From the NCBI GenBank assembly GCA_012295275.1, contig CM022669.1, forward strand, positions 12,626,172 through 12,690,171: 64,000 nt of DNA. Direction: 5' to 3'. Numbering within the stretch: the stretch's first letter is position 1; each line of letters opens with the position of its first letter. The notes beneath the pieces are model-generated. The model was not told the DNA's origin and ran no database searches. It saw only the letters and a list, made by a program, of their open reading frames with translations. The stretch is from Chrysomallon squamiferum (Eukaryota; Mollusca; Gastropoda; Neomphalida; Peltospiridae). A program made the translations under genes and the position numbers. Positions 52,044 to 64,000 of this stretch are shown here, one piece after another.

Positions 52044-53089
52044 ATGGCAGATTACACTGAGTACCAGGAATATAAAATCTCACTTAACATATTTAAATAC
52101 GCGCCTCCGTTTCTCATTGGCGTCGGTCTTGTAGGTAACATTTTGGTTTTCGTGGTTTTGATGAAGTCGTCGATGAAACACACATCCACGTCGTTATATC
52201 TGAGATTCCTGGCAGTCTTTGATAGTTTGGTTCTCTGTACCGGTTTGTTTAGAGTTTGGTTAGTACGACTAGTAAATTATGACATTCGGGAGTACAGTTC
52301 GTTTGCTTGTAAGCTGCATTTATGGGCCGCCAACTGGACAATTTACACATCAACGTGGCTGCTGGTGGCGGTGACGTTGGAAAGGAGTTTCTCAGTTTGG
52401 TTTCCGCATAAAGTAAAATCTGTTTGTACAAAACGTGTAACTCTTATCATAATCTTTTTCATTATTATAATAATGGCTGTTTTGCCAGCACATTACATCA
52501 TTTTGATGGGTGATACTCTTGAAACAGAGAGCAATGAAACGTACGTGCTTCACTGCTCAGATCTTGACGATCAGTACGAAGTGTTCGAGAAAATGGTTTG
52601 GCCATGGATAGACTTTTGTGTCTACAGTTTTTCCCATCCTTTATTCTCATCGTGTGCAACATCTTAATCATCAACAAAATTGTTTCCAGCAATCGACAGG
52701 TTCTGGAGAATGACTCGTCCAGCGGAGGAAACAACATTCAGAACAGATCTATGTCATTTCGGCGAAATCAGAGCTCATCCATCACGTTCATGTTACTCGC
52801 AACAAGCGCAACTTACGTCATCTGTACGACACCATTCTGCGTGTCAGTGATATACTTAAATGGCTTTCAATCTCAGTTTGAGAATCCACATGACGAGGCA
52901 TTGGTCGAATTGATGTGGTCGTTGGTAACCATTCTAATGTATATTAACAACTGTATTAATTTTATCTTATACTGTGCCAGTGGACAGCGTTTTCGTAAAG
53001 AACTGAGAATACTGTTTTGTGGTAAGCAGCAACGTTTTTCTGATATTTACAGTGTGCGAATGTCACATTCATATGCTAATGGCACTTAA
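52044..53089 (+). CDS. Subfamily B class A GPCR, complete except for a 1-nt frameshift
   Basis: Start ATGGCAGAT is conserved among B copies. The first 195 or so codons give TM1 (LVGNILVF), TM2 (LAVFDSLVLCTG), TM3 from ACKLHLW to ERSFSVWFPHKVK, TM4, loop 2 with sequon NET and HCSDLDDQYE, and the start of TM5. At about 52628-52636 (GTTTTTCCCATCC) one base is missing compared with the expected TTT TNC CCA TCC. The frame then shifts and resumes as PSFILIVCNILIINKIV, loop 3, TM6 (CTTPFCV), TM7 (NNCINFILYC) and a C-tail ending SDIYSVRMSHSYANGT. Corrected length would be 348 residues. No other lesion is visible. Either a homopolymer sequencing error in a live gene or a very young pseudogene. Confidence 0.85.
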
Positions 53090-53842
53090 TAAACAGACTA
53101 ATAATAACATTTTTATTTTTTCGAGATTCTCTATTGTATATATATATATATATATATATATCTGTTCAGATCCTTTTTTTTGTCGTCCAGGACTTGACAT
53201 ACATTTAATATATTAAGATAATCAAAAATGTTTGAAATCTAAATCGTTTATTAGTGCTGCTTTTACGAAACGGTAGATGTTAACTGAAATTTTCGTTAAA
53301 CGTTTTTATGGTTCTGGTTAGATCGGGTAACAGAGTTTTGCATCAACGAGTAGAATCTTTCCTCTGCCACGTTTTGGAACAGGAAACATCGATTTTCATA
53401 AATTAATCTACATTAGATTTTAGAAAATAATTAAATGTAAGACAGACATTTCTTGGATATATTATTTTCAGCTAAATTCAAATAAATGTAAAATCTCTAG
53501 GCAAAGAAATTCTCGCTCTCCTTAACTTGAAACCTGATTATGCTCCTGAAATATATATATATATATATCTTTATCTATATTTGTATGTTTGTAAATATGT
53601 ATATATATATATATATATTTGCTACTTTTTATAAAATATTAATTATCAACATTTCAAAATAGCATCTTTAGTACAAAGGAAAACCGTATTTAAAATCAAA
53701 CTGGAACATACCTGAATTCTCTATTTTCAAAGATTTCCAACGATTATAGCTTTAACTAATGTTCATATTACTTACGTTCGGTAAATTTAAAACTCTCTAA
53801 TCATATTTAAAAAAATTCCACCAAATTTACAAAGATTTCAGT
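53090..53842. other. 3' flank of receptor 52044
   Basis: AT-rich sequence with short (TA)n tracts at about 53137-53160, 53550-53566 and 53600-53618. No gene seen. Confidence 0.6.
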
Positions 53843-54097
53843 ACGGGTACCGGACCAATTATCCGGCGTCCTGAAATCCGGAAAGACAAGAAAACCGGAA
53901 TTTTTTTTCCCGACGCTATTTTCATAGTTCACGCGCACCAGATAGGAACTGGCCGCATTGTTTACGTGTAAGTCGCCACACTTTTAAAATGTTTATGCCT
54001 AATTCTTTACGTATTTGGATGCCTTGGTACCAGAATACCGGAAAATCCAGAAATCGGGAATGCGCCAAGGAATCCGGATAATTGGTCCGGTACCCGT
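53843..54097. mobile_element. MITE with perfect 24-bp terminal inverted repeats
   Basis: 53843-53866 and 54074-54097 are exact reverse complements (ACGGGTACCGGACC... and ...GGTCCGGTACCCGT). The interior continues to pair imperfectly (CTGAAATCCGGAAA against CCGGAAAATCCAG). It is 255 bp, has no coding capacity, and its GC-rich ends contrast with the flanks. The end sequence recalls pogo/Tigger-type elements; the target-site duplication is not clear. Confidence 0.85.
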
Positions 54098-55210
54098 GTT
54101 ATATGCAACAGCGCGGTATTGGAAAAAAAGTATAAAGTTAGACACAAGCTGTTCTGACCTGTCAGAAAGCGTGCCTGTCGTAGACGTGCTTCACAACAGC
54201 TTGCTCTGATTAGCACGTTCATTTGTTTTTTCAAGGTTCAAGGTTCTGTTCTGACTGTGTTTTCTATGGTTTCTTCTGTACTTTCTATTGATTAAGTCTG
54301 GTGAACTGATCCTACTATCTTGCCACAGCTGCATGAATTAAATAAAAAAAAAAAAAAAAAAAAAAATAAAAAAATATCTCTTTCACATTATTGCTTAATC
54401 TGTTGTGTGTTAAACTCACTCATGTACATTATGAAACAGTTTATTTAGTAAACGTGATGAATTTATGTCTACGACTTTTTTATTTTTTATTTTTATTTTT
54501 ATTTTTGTATTAATACTGTTTGATATAAACAAGTCTGTTAAAGCCGATGTATTAAGAATTATATATATATATATACATATACATATACATATATGTATAT
54601 ATGTATATGTGTGTGTGTGTGTGTGTATATATATATTAATGGAAAAAAACAACAACATACAAACAAAAACCAAATAAACAAAGAAAAAATATTTTTTGCT
54701 CAGTGAAGATCCATCATGCAATTGCTAAAGGAATAAACAATACCTAAATTAATAAAACTTTTATGACAGTAATTATTTTTAGAAATCTTATTAAATTAAA
54801 GATAAAACTAATTATATTTTTTATTCTGAAAATTCCATGTCCCATTGTATTTTCCACTTAATCTAATTTTTCTGATGATAAGGTTACTTTTGTTGAACAG
54901 TTAATTATTGCTAAAGATTTTTTTTTTTTTTTTTTATTATAACGTAATACGTTTTATTAATATAAAAATAGACAATTTGATTAATCCTCGATTTATTATT
55001 TCTTTATTCTAATAATAATTAATAACACTGTACACGACATATATTGATCTGTGACTCGTTGTCTAACTAATGGAAACTGTTACGTATGTATATATGTGTG
55101 TGTGTTTCTGAGTACGTGTTGTGTACGTGCGTGCAATCGACCAGTGTAAAATACTGAATAAGAATTATTTATGTTAAAACTTGAACGTTGTATAAGCATT
55201 TTATAAAACA

Positions 55211-55277
<67 letters not shown>

Positions 55278-56613
55278 TCATAGCATGGAAAGAACACACT
55301 AAAACAGCTACTATTACACTGGCATTCAACAGTACAACAATTAGATTTAACAGGTGGAATCTCCAACTGTAAACAAACTTTTAACTAACAACAGTTAAAA
55401 TATCTTAATTAATTCTTCCGATCTGCCACAATGATAATGGAGAACAGTCGAGAATAAATTAAAATATTTTAATTAATGCATCGAAAAAAGGAATTATGAA
55501 TACTAATGATAAATACATTAATGGATACATGAAAAAGATTTTTTTTAAATAAAAGCCAACAAAATCTATTACATTTTCTGCCACGAGAATATCATGACAA
55601 TGTAGACTATGAACAAATACTGGCTGGCAAAAGGAAATTAGGTAATTTACGTCAGAACAGGCCATAAATTTCAAAACATGAAATCAACAGCAAATTACAT
55701 AACCTGATCGAAGGTGCATACATATAACCATATGGTATTTCGTTATTATTAACATTTTCTTTTTTTCACATTGGAGAATAAACAAGGAAAGTAAAATCTC
55801 TCTTACTCTTCATTTTACATTAAAAAATTATTCCAGATGCTCCCGTCTATATAACCCAAGATTAACAGAAAACGAATAAAACAACAAGAAAGAAAACAAG
55901 TAAAGTCCACTGTTACTGAATGGTATGTGTGCCCAAACTGTGCAAACTGAAGTAAAATAATCGGTGTCATAATAATAATAATAATATCGTTTTTATATTA
56001 TTATATTCATTTTAATTATACAAACAAAATTATATTAAAAAAAACAAAACAACAACAACAACAACAACAACCCCTACCCCCCAAAAAAATCAAACAACAA
56101 CAACAGCAATAGCAACTAGAAAAAATCAAACCCATAGTTATAATATACCCAAAACTGTTCATAAAATGTTCTCCGGCGTCTTTTGTACAACCATTCTCCA
56201 CTTCATTCATTCCAGGACTTCATTACCTTTGGCTAGTAATTAAATGTTTAGTTCTTATCTTTTGTTACAGTATATTACATTTTGTGTATTATTTCAATAT
56301 ACTCTCTGTATGAAGTTTACACCTTGTTCACAATAACTAATATGTATCTACTAATTAACTACTGATGCATATCTTTATAGATATATATGTATAAATATAT
56401 ATATATATATTAAATTATGTCGAATTACAGGCCAATGTAAAAATTAATATATACACATATTTGTGTGTTTATTTACTATATACATATACATATATGGATA
56501 TGTATTGAACCTGTCATATATCGATATATGTTTATGTATATGTATGTATATATTAAATAAACATACAAATATGGGTATGTATTAATTTTTGCATTGGCCT
56601 GTAATTCGACATA
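54098..56613. other. Intergenic region without recognisable gene
   Basis: Holds an inverted copy of the dispersed 59-bp repeat (54161-54219), poly(A), TA/TG tracts near 54560-54635 and the (AAT)n tract at 55210-55275. No coding signal. Confidence 0.6.
55210..55275. repeat. (AAT)n microsatellite
   Basis: About 22 AAT units. Confidence 0.95.
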
Positions 56614-57612
56614 ATTACTCCGCCCATCGAATCGCCGATACGGCGGTGGAACTAGTTACCTTTAGCCAGTTGAGATAGAAACAGTGTCTCTTCGACATTT
56701 CAGTTTTTCCATTATTCTTCACGACTATAGAACGTTTCTTAAGATGTAAAACAGTGGCTGTAGAAATGTAGTTGTCTTATTTTAACAAGCAGAGCTAATA
56801 CAACAACTGAATCAACAACAACGACGACAATTATAACCAAGAAGAATGGATAGATAAGCTGTTTGATAAGCTGAACGACTAAAAAACGTTTCCTAGAAAA
56901 TCAATACGAAATCGTATATTGGTTATACATTTGGTTTATATCAACAATCAGAGGTAAAGCATAACAACAACGACGACGAACGACAACGACAACAACAATA
57001 GAAGGACAGTGTGTTTGATATTTGAACTGTTCTATTATTCTTCATGACGACCATAAAAAGTTTCCTAGAAAATAAATACGAGATCGTATTTTGGATATAT
57101 ATTTTATTTACATAAACAAGAAGACATCAACAACATCAATAACACCAACAGAAGGAACCTGTTATATAACTGATTTTACCTTGATAGTTAATGATGACTA
57201 AAGAACGTTTCCTAGAATATAAAATTGAGATAATAATTTGATGTACATTTCGTTTACCTTAACAGGAAAAGATTATCAACAAGAAGAAATCGAATGAGAT
57301 CAATAACAGCAGTATCAACAAAAATAACAATAACAGCTCTGGCACACCACCAATAACAAAACTGTTTGATATTTAGAAATTCAGTTATTATTAATGCATA
57401 GCGAACAGTGATTTTTATGAGTTTGCCTTAACAACAACAACAACAACAACAACAACGGAAACCGTTGCACAGTTACAGTCACTGATAAGAGAAACAGAAC
57501 CGTTTCAGTTTAAATTTTCAGTTATTCTTCCTTCCTAACTAATACTGGATTTAATACTGCATATAGTGACTAATAATTATAAATAAAAGTATTTATGTTG
57601 TAAACTGGAAAT
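56614..57612 (+). promoter_or_regulatory. Expanded 5' flank of receptor 57613
   Basis: Starts with ATTACTCCGCCCAT (56614-56627), the element shared with the other A genes, and ends with GCACAGTTAC near 57468 and TATAAATAAAAG near 57576. Between them a module of about 150-170 bp is repeated four times in diverged form. Each copy has a core like ACGTTTCCTAGAAAAT at about 56731, 56886, 57059 and 57205, followed by a CAA-rich stretch. Other A genes have a single copy, so the distance from GC box to ATG grows from 470-600 to about 985 nt. Confidence 0.6.
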
Positions 57613-58653
57613 ATGACTGAGTTATCCGAATTTCCTGAATATAGAGCTGCTAGTGTTATTTGGAAATACGTTCCGCCATTGATGCTGACATTAGGACTGG
57701 TGGGTAACTCTTTAACGTTCATTGTCTTGTCGTGGTCATCATCAATGCGCGAAACGACAATGTCGCTGTATTTGAGGTGTCTGGCTGTCTTCGACAGTCT
57801 CGTTCTCTGTACCGGCTTGTTAAGACAGTGGTTAAAAGAAATAGCGGATTTCGACATCAGAACATGCAGTCCGACTGCATGCAAACTGCACGTGTGGGCG
57901 ACTTACTCCACCATGTACACTTCGGCGTGGTTGTTGGTGGCGGTGACGTTGGAAAGATGTTTGTCTGTGTGGTTTCCACATAAAGTAAGAATGATATGTA
58001 CGAGACGTGTAACTATTGTTATAATTGTGTCCATAATTTTAATAATGGCCGGTTTGCCAGGACATTACATTTTTGGACTTGGCGACTTTGAAGAAACCGA
58101 AGGAAATGAGACATATATTCTTCACTGTGTAGGTATTACAGATCAGTACGACAAATTTGAGGCTACTGTTTGGCCATGGATAGATTTTTGTGTCTATAGT
58201 TTCTTACCTTCTTTTATTCTCATCGTATGTAACATTTTAATCATATACAAAATTGTTTCTGGTAATCGACAGATTTTGCAGAATGACACATCCAATGGAA
58301 ACAACATTCAGAACAGATCTGCATCAGTTCGACGAAATCAGAACTCATCCATCACATTCATGTTACTTTTCGTAAGTGCGACGTACGTAATTTGTACAAC
58401 CCCTTTTTGTGTTTTTGTCATATATAACAATATATATGATGAGGTGATTGAAAACACTCACGACGATGCAGTTTTTGAATTGAGATGGTCTCTGGTCAAC
58501 ATTTTGATGTACTCAAACAACTGTATCAATTTTGTGTTATACTGCAGTACTGGACAACGATTTCGACGAGAAATGCGCAAGTTGTTTTGTGGTCGTGAGC
58601 GGAGACAGTCTGAGATCTACAGTGTGCATGAGACAGAAAGTCATACGCTGTAA
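57613..58653 (+). CDS. Subfamily A class A GPCR, intact
   Basis: Intact 346-residue frame and the best plus-strand reference for the family. Order: MTELSEFPEY, TM1 with GN (LVGNSLTF), TM2 LAVFD, TM3 from ACKLHVW to ERC LSVWFPHK, TM4 (IIVSIILIMAGLPGHY) without Trp, loop 2 with NET and HCVGITDQYD, TM5 PSFILIVCN, loop 3 QNRSASVRRNQNSS, TM6 CTTPFCV, loop 3 outside with YDEVIENTHDD, TM7 NNCINFVLYC, helix 8 RFRREMRKLFC, tail SEIYSVHETESHTL. Its outer loops differ clearly from 9750 and 37174, while inner loops are the same, so it probably shares the G protein but not the ligand. Its upstream region is uniquely expanded. Confidence 0.95.
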   Translation: MTELSEFPEYRAASVIWKYVPPLMLTLGLVGNSLTFIVLSWSSSMRETTMSLYLRCLAVFDSLVLCTGLLRQWLKEIADFDIRTCSPTACKLHVWATYSTMYTSAWLLVAVTLERCLSVWFPHKVRMICTRRVTIVIIVSIILIMAGLPGHYIFGLGDFEETEGNETYILHCVGITDQYDKFEATVWPWIDFCVYSFLPSFILIVCNILIIYKIVSGNRQILQNDTSNGNNIQNRSASVRRNQNSSITFMLLFVSATYVICTTPFCVFVIYNNIYDEVIENTHDDAVFELRWSLVNILMYSNNCINFVLYCSTGQRFRREMRKLFCGRERRQSEIYSVHETESHTL

Positions 58654-59259
58654 TGCAATATTATATGTTTGTTATCTTCAACAGAATGTTCATCTTCATC
58701 AATGTTTTACGATGTTTTTTTAACTACATATTGTGAATGGCACGCTCACAAAATCGTTATTACGTCAGTTTTGATGATGCAATAATACGTTCATGATGAT
58801 CATGTAAATTATGATACGTTCAGTATCACAGAATATCAACTTTCGGAATCCAACACAGAAACTGTCTTGGTGATCCACGTGAATAGTCAGCATAAATACA
58901 TTGGTTCCTCTACATTTTCAATGTCATTGCTAATGGAAGCCGAATTCTGGGCTATCAACAAGTTCAGTCAAAGCAGAAGATCTTCGGAGTCCCAAACAAT
59001 ACTGATATTATGACGTTTGTTTTATGACGCAAGGTGCAAGGTGGACCAGTTTGTTTCCTAGTGAAAGATTTGAACTACAGCCTCAACTACGTAGGAGTCT
59101 TTTTCACCAAAAACTCCCTCAGCTACGATTTCTTTCATTGTCAACATGATTTAATTTCTCATTATTTTTTGGTGTTTTGACATGGAATCAGAGTATTTAC
59201 ATGCACAACAAATTATAGTTCATATAATAAAGAGCAATATGGGATAACTCAGTCGTTTT

Positions 59260-59530
59260 AGTGACAAATATTAATCAACTCATCGATTGCATGCATTTCA
59301 CAGAAAATATTAATTAACTTTTTTTAGTGAGAAATATTAATTAACTCAGTGAGTACATGCATTTGAACGGAAAATATTAATTAGCTCACCGATTACATGC
59401 ATTTCAGTGAAAATTTTTAAATAAGTCAGTGATTTCATGCATTTCACAGAAAAAATATTAATTAACTCAGTGATTGCATTCATTAATAGTGAAATATTTA
59501 AATCAGGGATTACATGCATTTCAGTAAAAA
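59260..59530. repeat. Minisatellite, ~48-bp unit, about six copies
   Basis: Diverged tandem units built on AATATTAATTAACTCAGTGA followed by TTACATGCATTTCA. Each contains the palindromes TTAATTAA and ATGCAT. It lies about 600 nt downstream of the intact receptor 57613. Confidence 0.85.
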
Positions 59531-60880
59531 AAATGTTAAGTTCTATCTAAGCTGACACATTCCCTATATAATGTTCTGAACATTATTTACCACTGAAATA
59601 CTTCTACTGACTCCTGTTCGCAATATAATCAAATGGATTACAAATCCAAGCATAAACAATCTCAAAAGATTTATGATAAGCGACAGTAATACATTTAGAA
59701 TTTTAAAGTAATGCCGCCACTAAACGTCTTTCTAAATGAAATAAATGACTGTCAAAGAGGCTAGGACTGAAAGGGTTGAGGAGTGGCAAGTTTTAGCCAA
59801 GAAAAAACAAACTTTAAAGGAAGACTGACTTCGTGTCTGCATTTTTAGATCGCTTGCTCAGAAACAGGTAATAAACTATTGAACACCGCAACGTGTAAAT
59901 AAAACTTCTCTTATTCTGAACACCTGATAGATACTATATCTTTTGAAATATGCTTTTACATATTAAAAATTTCCTTTACGGTTTCCATATTGCATATTGC
60001 AACATTTAGAATTTTTCTTTTACAAACCTATCTTCATTTGCATTTTTTAAAACAAGGTCAAACATGTCGTTGCAGAAACCTTGTACTGAACTTCGTACTA
60101 CCGTCACAGAAGTTTTTGCCTGCAGTGTTTTTCTTCAAAAACAGTTCTCAAAATGCTGGTCATGCTATTTAACTACAGACCACATCAAGTAATTCATTTT
60201 CAATGTTTCATTTTATTATAGTCTGAGTTTATTTTGTTGTAGGCTAAAGACAGCTTTGTCGACAACCAAGATCATAATGCATTATTTGTCAATCATGAAA
60301 CAAGTATTATATTGAAACATAAACGTGTGAAGAAGTACGAACAGTTAATGGACCGCTGACGTAAGTTAGTGGAAATCATTCAAAATGGAAAGTGTAAATG
60401 TATCTTATTGTTATTCTAATGGACACGACAATTACTCATAACTTCAAAATCCAATAAGGTTATTTAGGACTGACCTCAATTATTTTGTTATATCATCTTC
60501 CTCAAATTGATTAAAAATAACAGTAACACAGTATTATTAATCAGCATTTTTTCTTTATTCAAATACAGCTTCACCATTCTTAATTTCATTCCATTAGGAA
60601 TTGATTTTTAAAACATATTTTAATTTAAGTGAATTTCCTTTTTCCCTCAAGCAGTATAATTTTCGATTAATATTAATTTTCTACGTTTGTCGAAAACAAA
60701 TGATTTAAAACGACATTGCGAAAGTATAATTTTGATTTCATTATAACTATAATTTTATTGACATTGTGGATTATTTTTTAAATTTATTTTTTAAAAGCAT
60801 TTTCACCACATTTTATAAAGCTATTAGATATTTACTCTTTAATCTGCTTCATTAACCACGAACGTTTTTCTTATTACAAT

Positions 60881-60934
60881 ACATACATACATACATACAT
60901 ACATACATACATACATACATACATACATACATAC
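60881..60934. repeat. (ATAC)n microsatellite
   Basis: About 13 ATAC units, with (TATC)n at 61161-61199 and TA tracts following; one long simple-sequence zone to about 61300. Confidence 0.95.
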
Positions 60935-61022
60935 ACGCATTAATACATATGTACATACGTAAATACATACATATATGCATTCTAAAAAAATATATATATA
61001 TATATACATACATACATACATT

Positions 61023-61054
<32 letters not shown>

Positions 61055-61102
61055 TAAATATACATATACACATACACATCCACACATATACATATGAATG
61101 TA

Positions 61103-61140
<38 letters not shown>

Positions 61141-61160
61141 AGTATGTATGTATATATGTG

Positions 61161-61233
<73 letters not shown>

Positions 61234-63791
61234 GTATGTATGTATTTATATGTATATTTTTGAATGCATATATATAGATATATATATATATATATATACA
61301 TACTATTTTGAATTTAGTTTCGTTTAAAAAGGAATCATTTAAATAATATGTACAGAAATATCAGTAAAAAAACCCCAAATAATTAAATTCGGAAAGAGGA
61401 AGAAAAAAGGACTTTCGAAGGCGAACACCTGAAAAACTATGAAACAGGATGGTTTAATTCACAAAACGTTTTTTTAAATATAATCCGTAAGCAGTCACTG
61501 ATGGAAATGGATTTTAGAAACCAGAGATACGCTAACCTTCGCCAGATAACGTTGAAATGGACTGGGGTGTTCATGCTCTATGTCCCTCAGTGAAATTTTT
61601 TTTTTATGATCTGAGAATCTGAGAATCCAATTTGTTATTAGGGCAGATAAAATAAAAAAACAACAACAAAACAATAAAAATAAAAAATATAAAAAAAAGT
61701 ATTGACTTATCTATTACCTAATCTGATTATGGCCTATGTAACAATTTCTAATTCAGAAAGTCAGTTAAAAATAAGCCTTAATATTAGTAAAAGTGAATCG
61801 AATTTATAGGATATAAAGACGTCTCAAAGGAAAAAAAAGAAAAAAACTTTAGTCACATTATATATACCGTTGCAGTGTGTGTCGATTTAAAGAAATTTTT
61901 ACCCCAACCGCATTGCTAGCTTTCCAGCATGGTTGTCACCATATACAGGTATTAATTCATTAAAGAAAAAATGTGTTTTTACTGCTCATAAGATAACTTA
62001 AATACACGTGTTATTTTCGAGAGCTGAGTAAAGCATGGAAGTATATTTATAAAAAATAAACAAGATAATTTTAATTGCTAGAAATTTGACAACGGCTACT
62101 GTAATAAACATGTCTTATTCCATGCTAGTACAGATACTGGAGGTAAACTGGAAACTAAAAAGCATGGAAACGCTGTTCCCTGGCATACCCACTCCCATTT
62201 CCATCACATATTGAAATTACTGAAGTAGAAAGAAATAATAAAAAAAACAGTAATTACAAAATTATTAAATGTTCTGACATGGTTTAGACCATGCTGGCAC
62301 TGATGACATGTTAACATCTATATCACTGTAAAATAAGAACTGATTTCTTTGGAGTTAGACTATTCAGTTTTGAGTCATGATGCTTTCCATTTACTTATTT
62401 ATTGTATTTTAAGCTGGCAAAACATACACAGCTGTTTCGGACAAAAGTTAAATACCTTTATCATATCTGTAAGTTTTACAGTGTGAAAACTATAATATTT
62501 TATATTCTCTATGCATTGTTTGTTTAGTGAATATTCAACAGATTATTTGAAGTTGAGGTCTTTCATATTAATATACCAATTCAACATTACGAAAACAAAT
62601 AAAGTGTTTGCGCACCAATCATTTAATTATAGAAGTCTTTTTCTGCACATGAAGACTTTAATTCCTAAAAGCGATAAACGCTAAAATCAACATTTAATAA
62701 AAAAAAAAGCCCCATAATCATCTTCCTCAAAAATCTATATCTGCCGCTGATCTACGCAGTAGACTATAGACCTTCGTTGCATAATTGTTATAAACTCCAG
62801 AGCAGAAATAGTCATTTTTCTCAAAACAAACAAAATGGGTTTATAGCGTTTTGGGACCAAACTCTTTACACGAAGAGTCTTCGTTATAAAACTGTTACCA
62901 TTAACATGTTTGAAAACATTTATTAGTCCTTCATATAACATAATACGTATTAATGAGTTATTTAAGTATATAAACATTATTTAATGATTACAAATATTTG
63001 TATTTGTCTGTGTGTTAGATTGGCTATTATTAATACACTGGAAAAACGTGTTTGCGAAATGTGTCAGTTTTACACCTAGTTTATATAAATATAGATTAAC
63101 ATTTACTCTGTCATATGTTTGTGAGTTAACTAATTGATATAATTATTTTGATTTCGCTCCTTTTATTTGCGTTAGCTATAGAATAAAGTTGCTTCAGTGT
63201 TTGAACAAAAGAGAAAAACACGCACACAAGATAATCAAGTTGTTCACTGTTACATTTCTGACTGTTAAAGAGATTGGGAGACTATACCTGTGGTTGATAC
63301 CGCAATGAAGGATTTGGTCTCAAAGTATTTTTTATGGAAAGTATTCTTTTTCGAACTGTCCAAAGCATCTGGAAAAACATACTAGTCTAACCTTTCACTG
63401 ACTGAATCTTCTTAACAAATCTGAAAAATCAAAGGAATAGCATGACCATCAAAAATTTATTATCTAGTTTATGGGTGGCATTTTGTTTTTTCGGGGGAGA
63501 GGGGTGGTCTCCCTGTAACAAAATATATAATCAGTTAATATTTTAAAAAGGAAGAAATAACACATTAAATAATACACATAGTATTAGTTTATCTCATTTA
63601 CCAGCTGATGTACCAACATAAAGAAGATATGACTTTAGTGTTTCTGTTTCCCACTGAACCATAAGAGAAGGTACAGTATTAATTAATATCCTGGAGACTT
63701 CGATGAAACTTCTAAGACTTTACTCCTTTTAATCGTTACACAGTCATATAATTTATTATATATATAATATTATTTTATAATATAACAGACA

Positions 63792-64000
63792 CTATGTGAC
63801 AGAAATGTTAGAATTAGACAAGGAAGTCTGAGTCGTACTGTTGATGATATGCATGTTATTCATATGCAGACTGTAAACATTTGAGGTCTGTGGTTTCTTG
63901 CAGAGGAACAAGGCCCGCAACTCTTCACGAAATTTTCTCCCACTGACGCAGTATAAAACAAAATTGATGCAGTTATTCATGTACTGCAGCAGGTTTACAG
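63792..64000 (-). CDS. C-terminal end of a third-type related GPCR, runs off the window
   Basis: Minus-strand frame continuing past the right edge; the last codons in view read VNLLQY just before MNNCINFVLYC. The TM7 motif NNCINFVLYC is the same as in the array, but what follows (VSGRKFREELRALFLCKK) and the tail ending SNSNISVT differ from both subfamilies. No lesion in the visible 69 codons. The Met at 63980 is internal to TM7 and not the start. Probably another member of the lineage-specific receptor family. Confidence 0.85.
   Translation of the reverse strand, partial: VNLLQYMNNCINFVLYCVSGRKFREELRALFLCKKPQTSNVYSLHMNNMHIINSTTQTSLSNSNISVT

Larger units (their letters stand above)
58654..63791. 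other. Intergenic region
   Basis: No supported gene. Contains the minisatellite at 59260-59530, (ATAC)n 60881-60934, (TATC)n 61161-61199 and extended TA tracts up to 61300. A minus-strand frame at 62735-62977 (80 codons) shows no recognisable motif and is not called. Confidence 0.6.

Noticed and set aside
62735-62977. 80-codon minus-strand frame
   Set aside because: No motif, no splice context and AT-rich codon usage compatible with chance.

Overview
The window looks like a lophotrochozoan, most probably cephalopod (octopus-like), nuclear genome. It is very AT-rich, crowded with long (CT)n/(GA)n, (TG)n, (AAT)n and (ATCT)n microsatellites, has split genes with GT..AG introns, Tc1-type and DIRS-like transposon debris, and a tandem array of single-exon class A GPCR genes. 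The species is inferred. No bacterial-type operons, rRNA, tRNA or CRISPR arrays were seen.

The backbone is a receptor array. Subfamily A (starts MTELS/MSELS, 346 aa, ERC in place of DRY, NFVLY in place of NPxxY) has three intact genes: 9750-10790 (-), 37174-38214 (-) and 57613-58653 (+). It also has one copy cut by a 200-N assembly gap (5712-6300, -) and three broken copies (259-463 +, 15597-16582 +, 43949-44976 +). Subfamily B (starts MAD, ERS motif) has one almost intact gene with a single 1-nt frameshift (52044-53089 +) and three wrecks (11760-12176 -, 39199-39759 -, 41785-42619 -). The right edge holds the C-terminal end of a third related receptor (63792-64000, -).

The array grew by block duplication. 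2436-6300 and 6501-10338 are a near-identical pair on either side of the gap. 1-463 matches 15349-15806, and 465-2435 matches 17759-19900 and, more distantly, 46790-49060. A larger and older block with the order A(-), B(-), CT-repeat, A(+) occurs at about 9.7-20 kb and again at about 37-49 kb. Receptor upstream regions share a GC-box-like element (ACTCCGCCCAT) about 470-985 nt before the start codon and a proximal block (GCTGCACA).

Two unrelated genes sit between receptor blocks. At 13112-14186 are two spliced exons (TM3 to C-terminus) of a neuropeptide FF/SIFamide-type receptor whose upstream exons are not visible. At 27765-30661 (-) is a four-exon gene, reconstructed here from splice sites, for a 194-residue protein with a ParB-like 'DGNRRLY' domain. 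A degenerate DIRS-like retroelement lies at about 21700-23570 (-), and a shorter relative lies inside intron 1 of the ParB-like gene. Tc1 transposase relics occur at 2295-2435, 19755-20020 and 48935-49198, and a 255-bp inverted-repeat MITE at 53843-54097.

The three intact receptors are nearly invariant in the intracellular loops and vary in extracellular loops 2 and 3. This fits a family diversifying its ligand recognition over a shared signalling core. A chemosensory role is inference from this pattern and from known cephalopod GPCR expansions.
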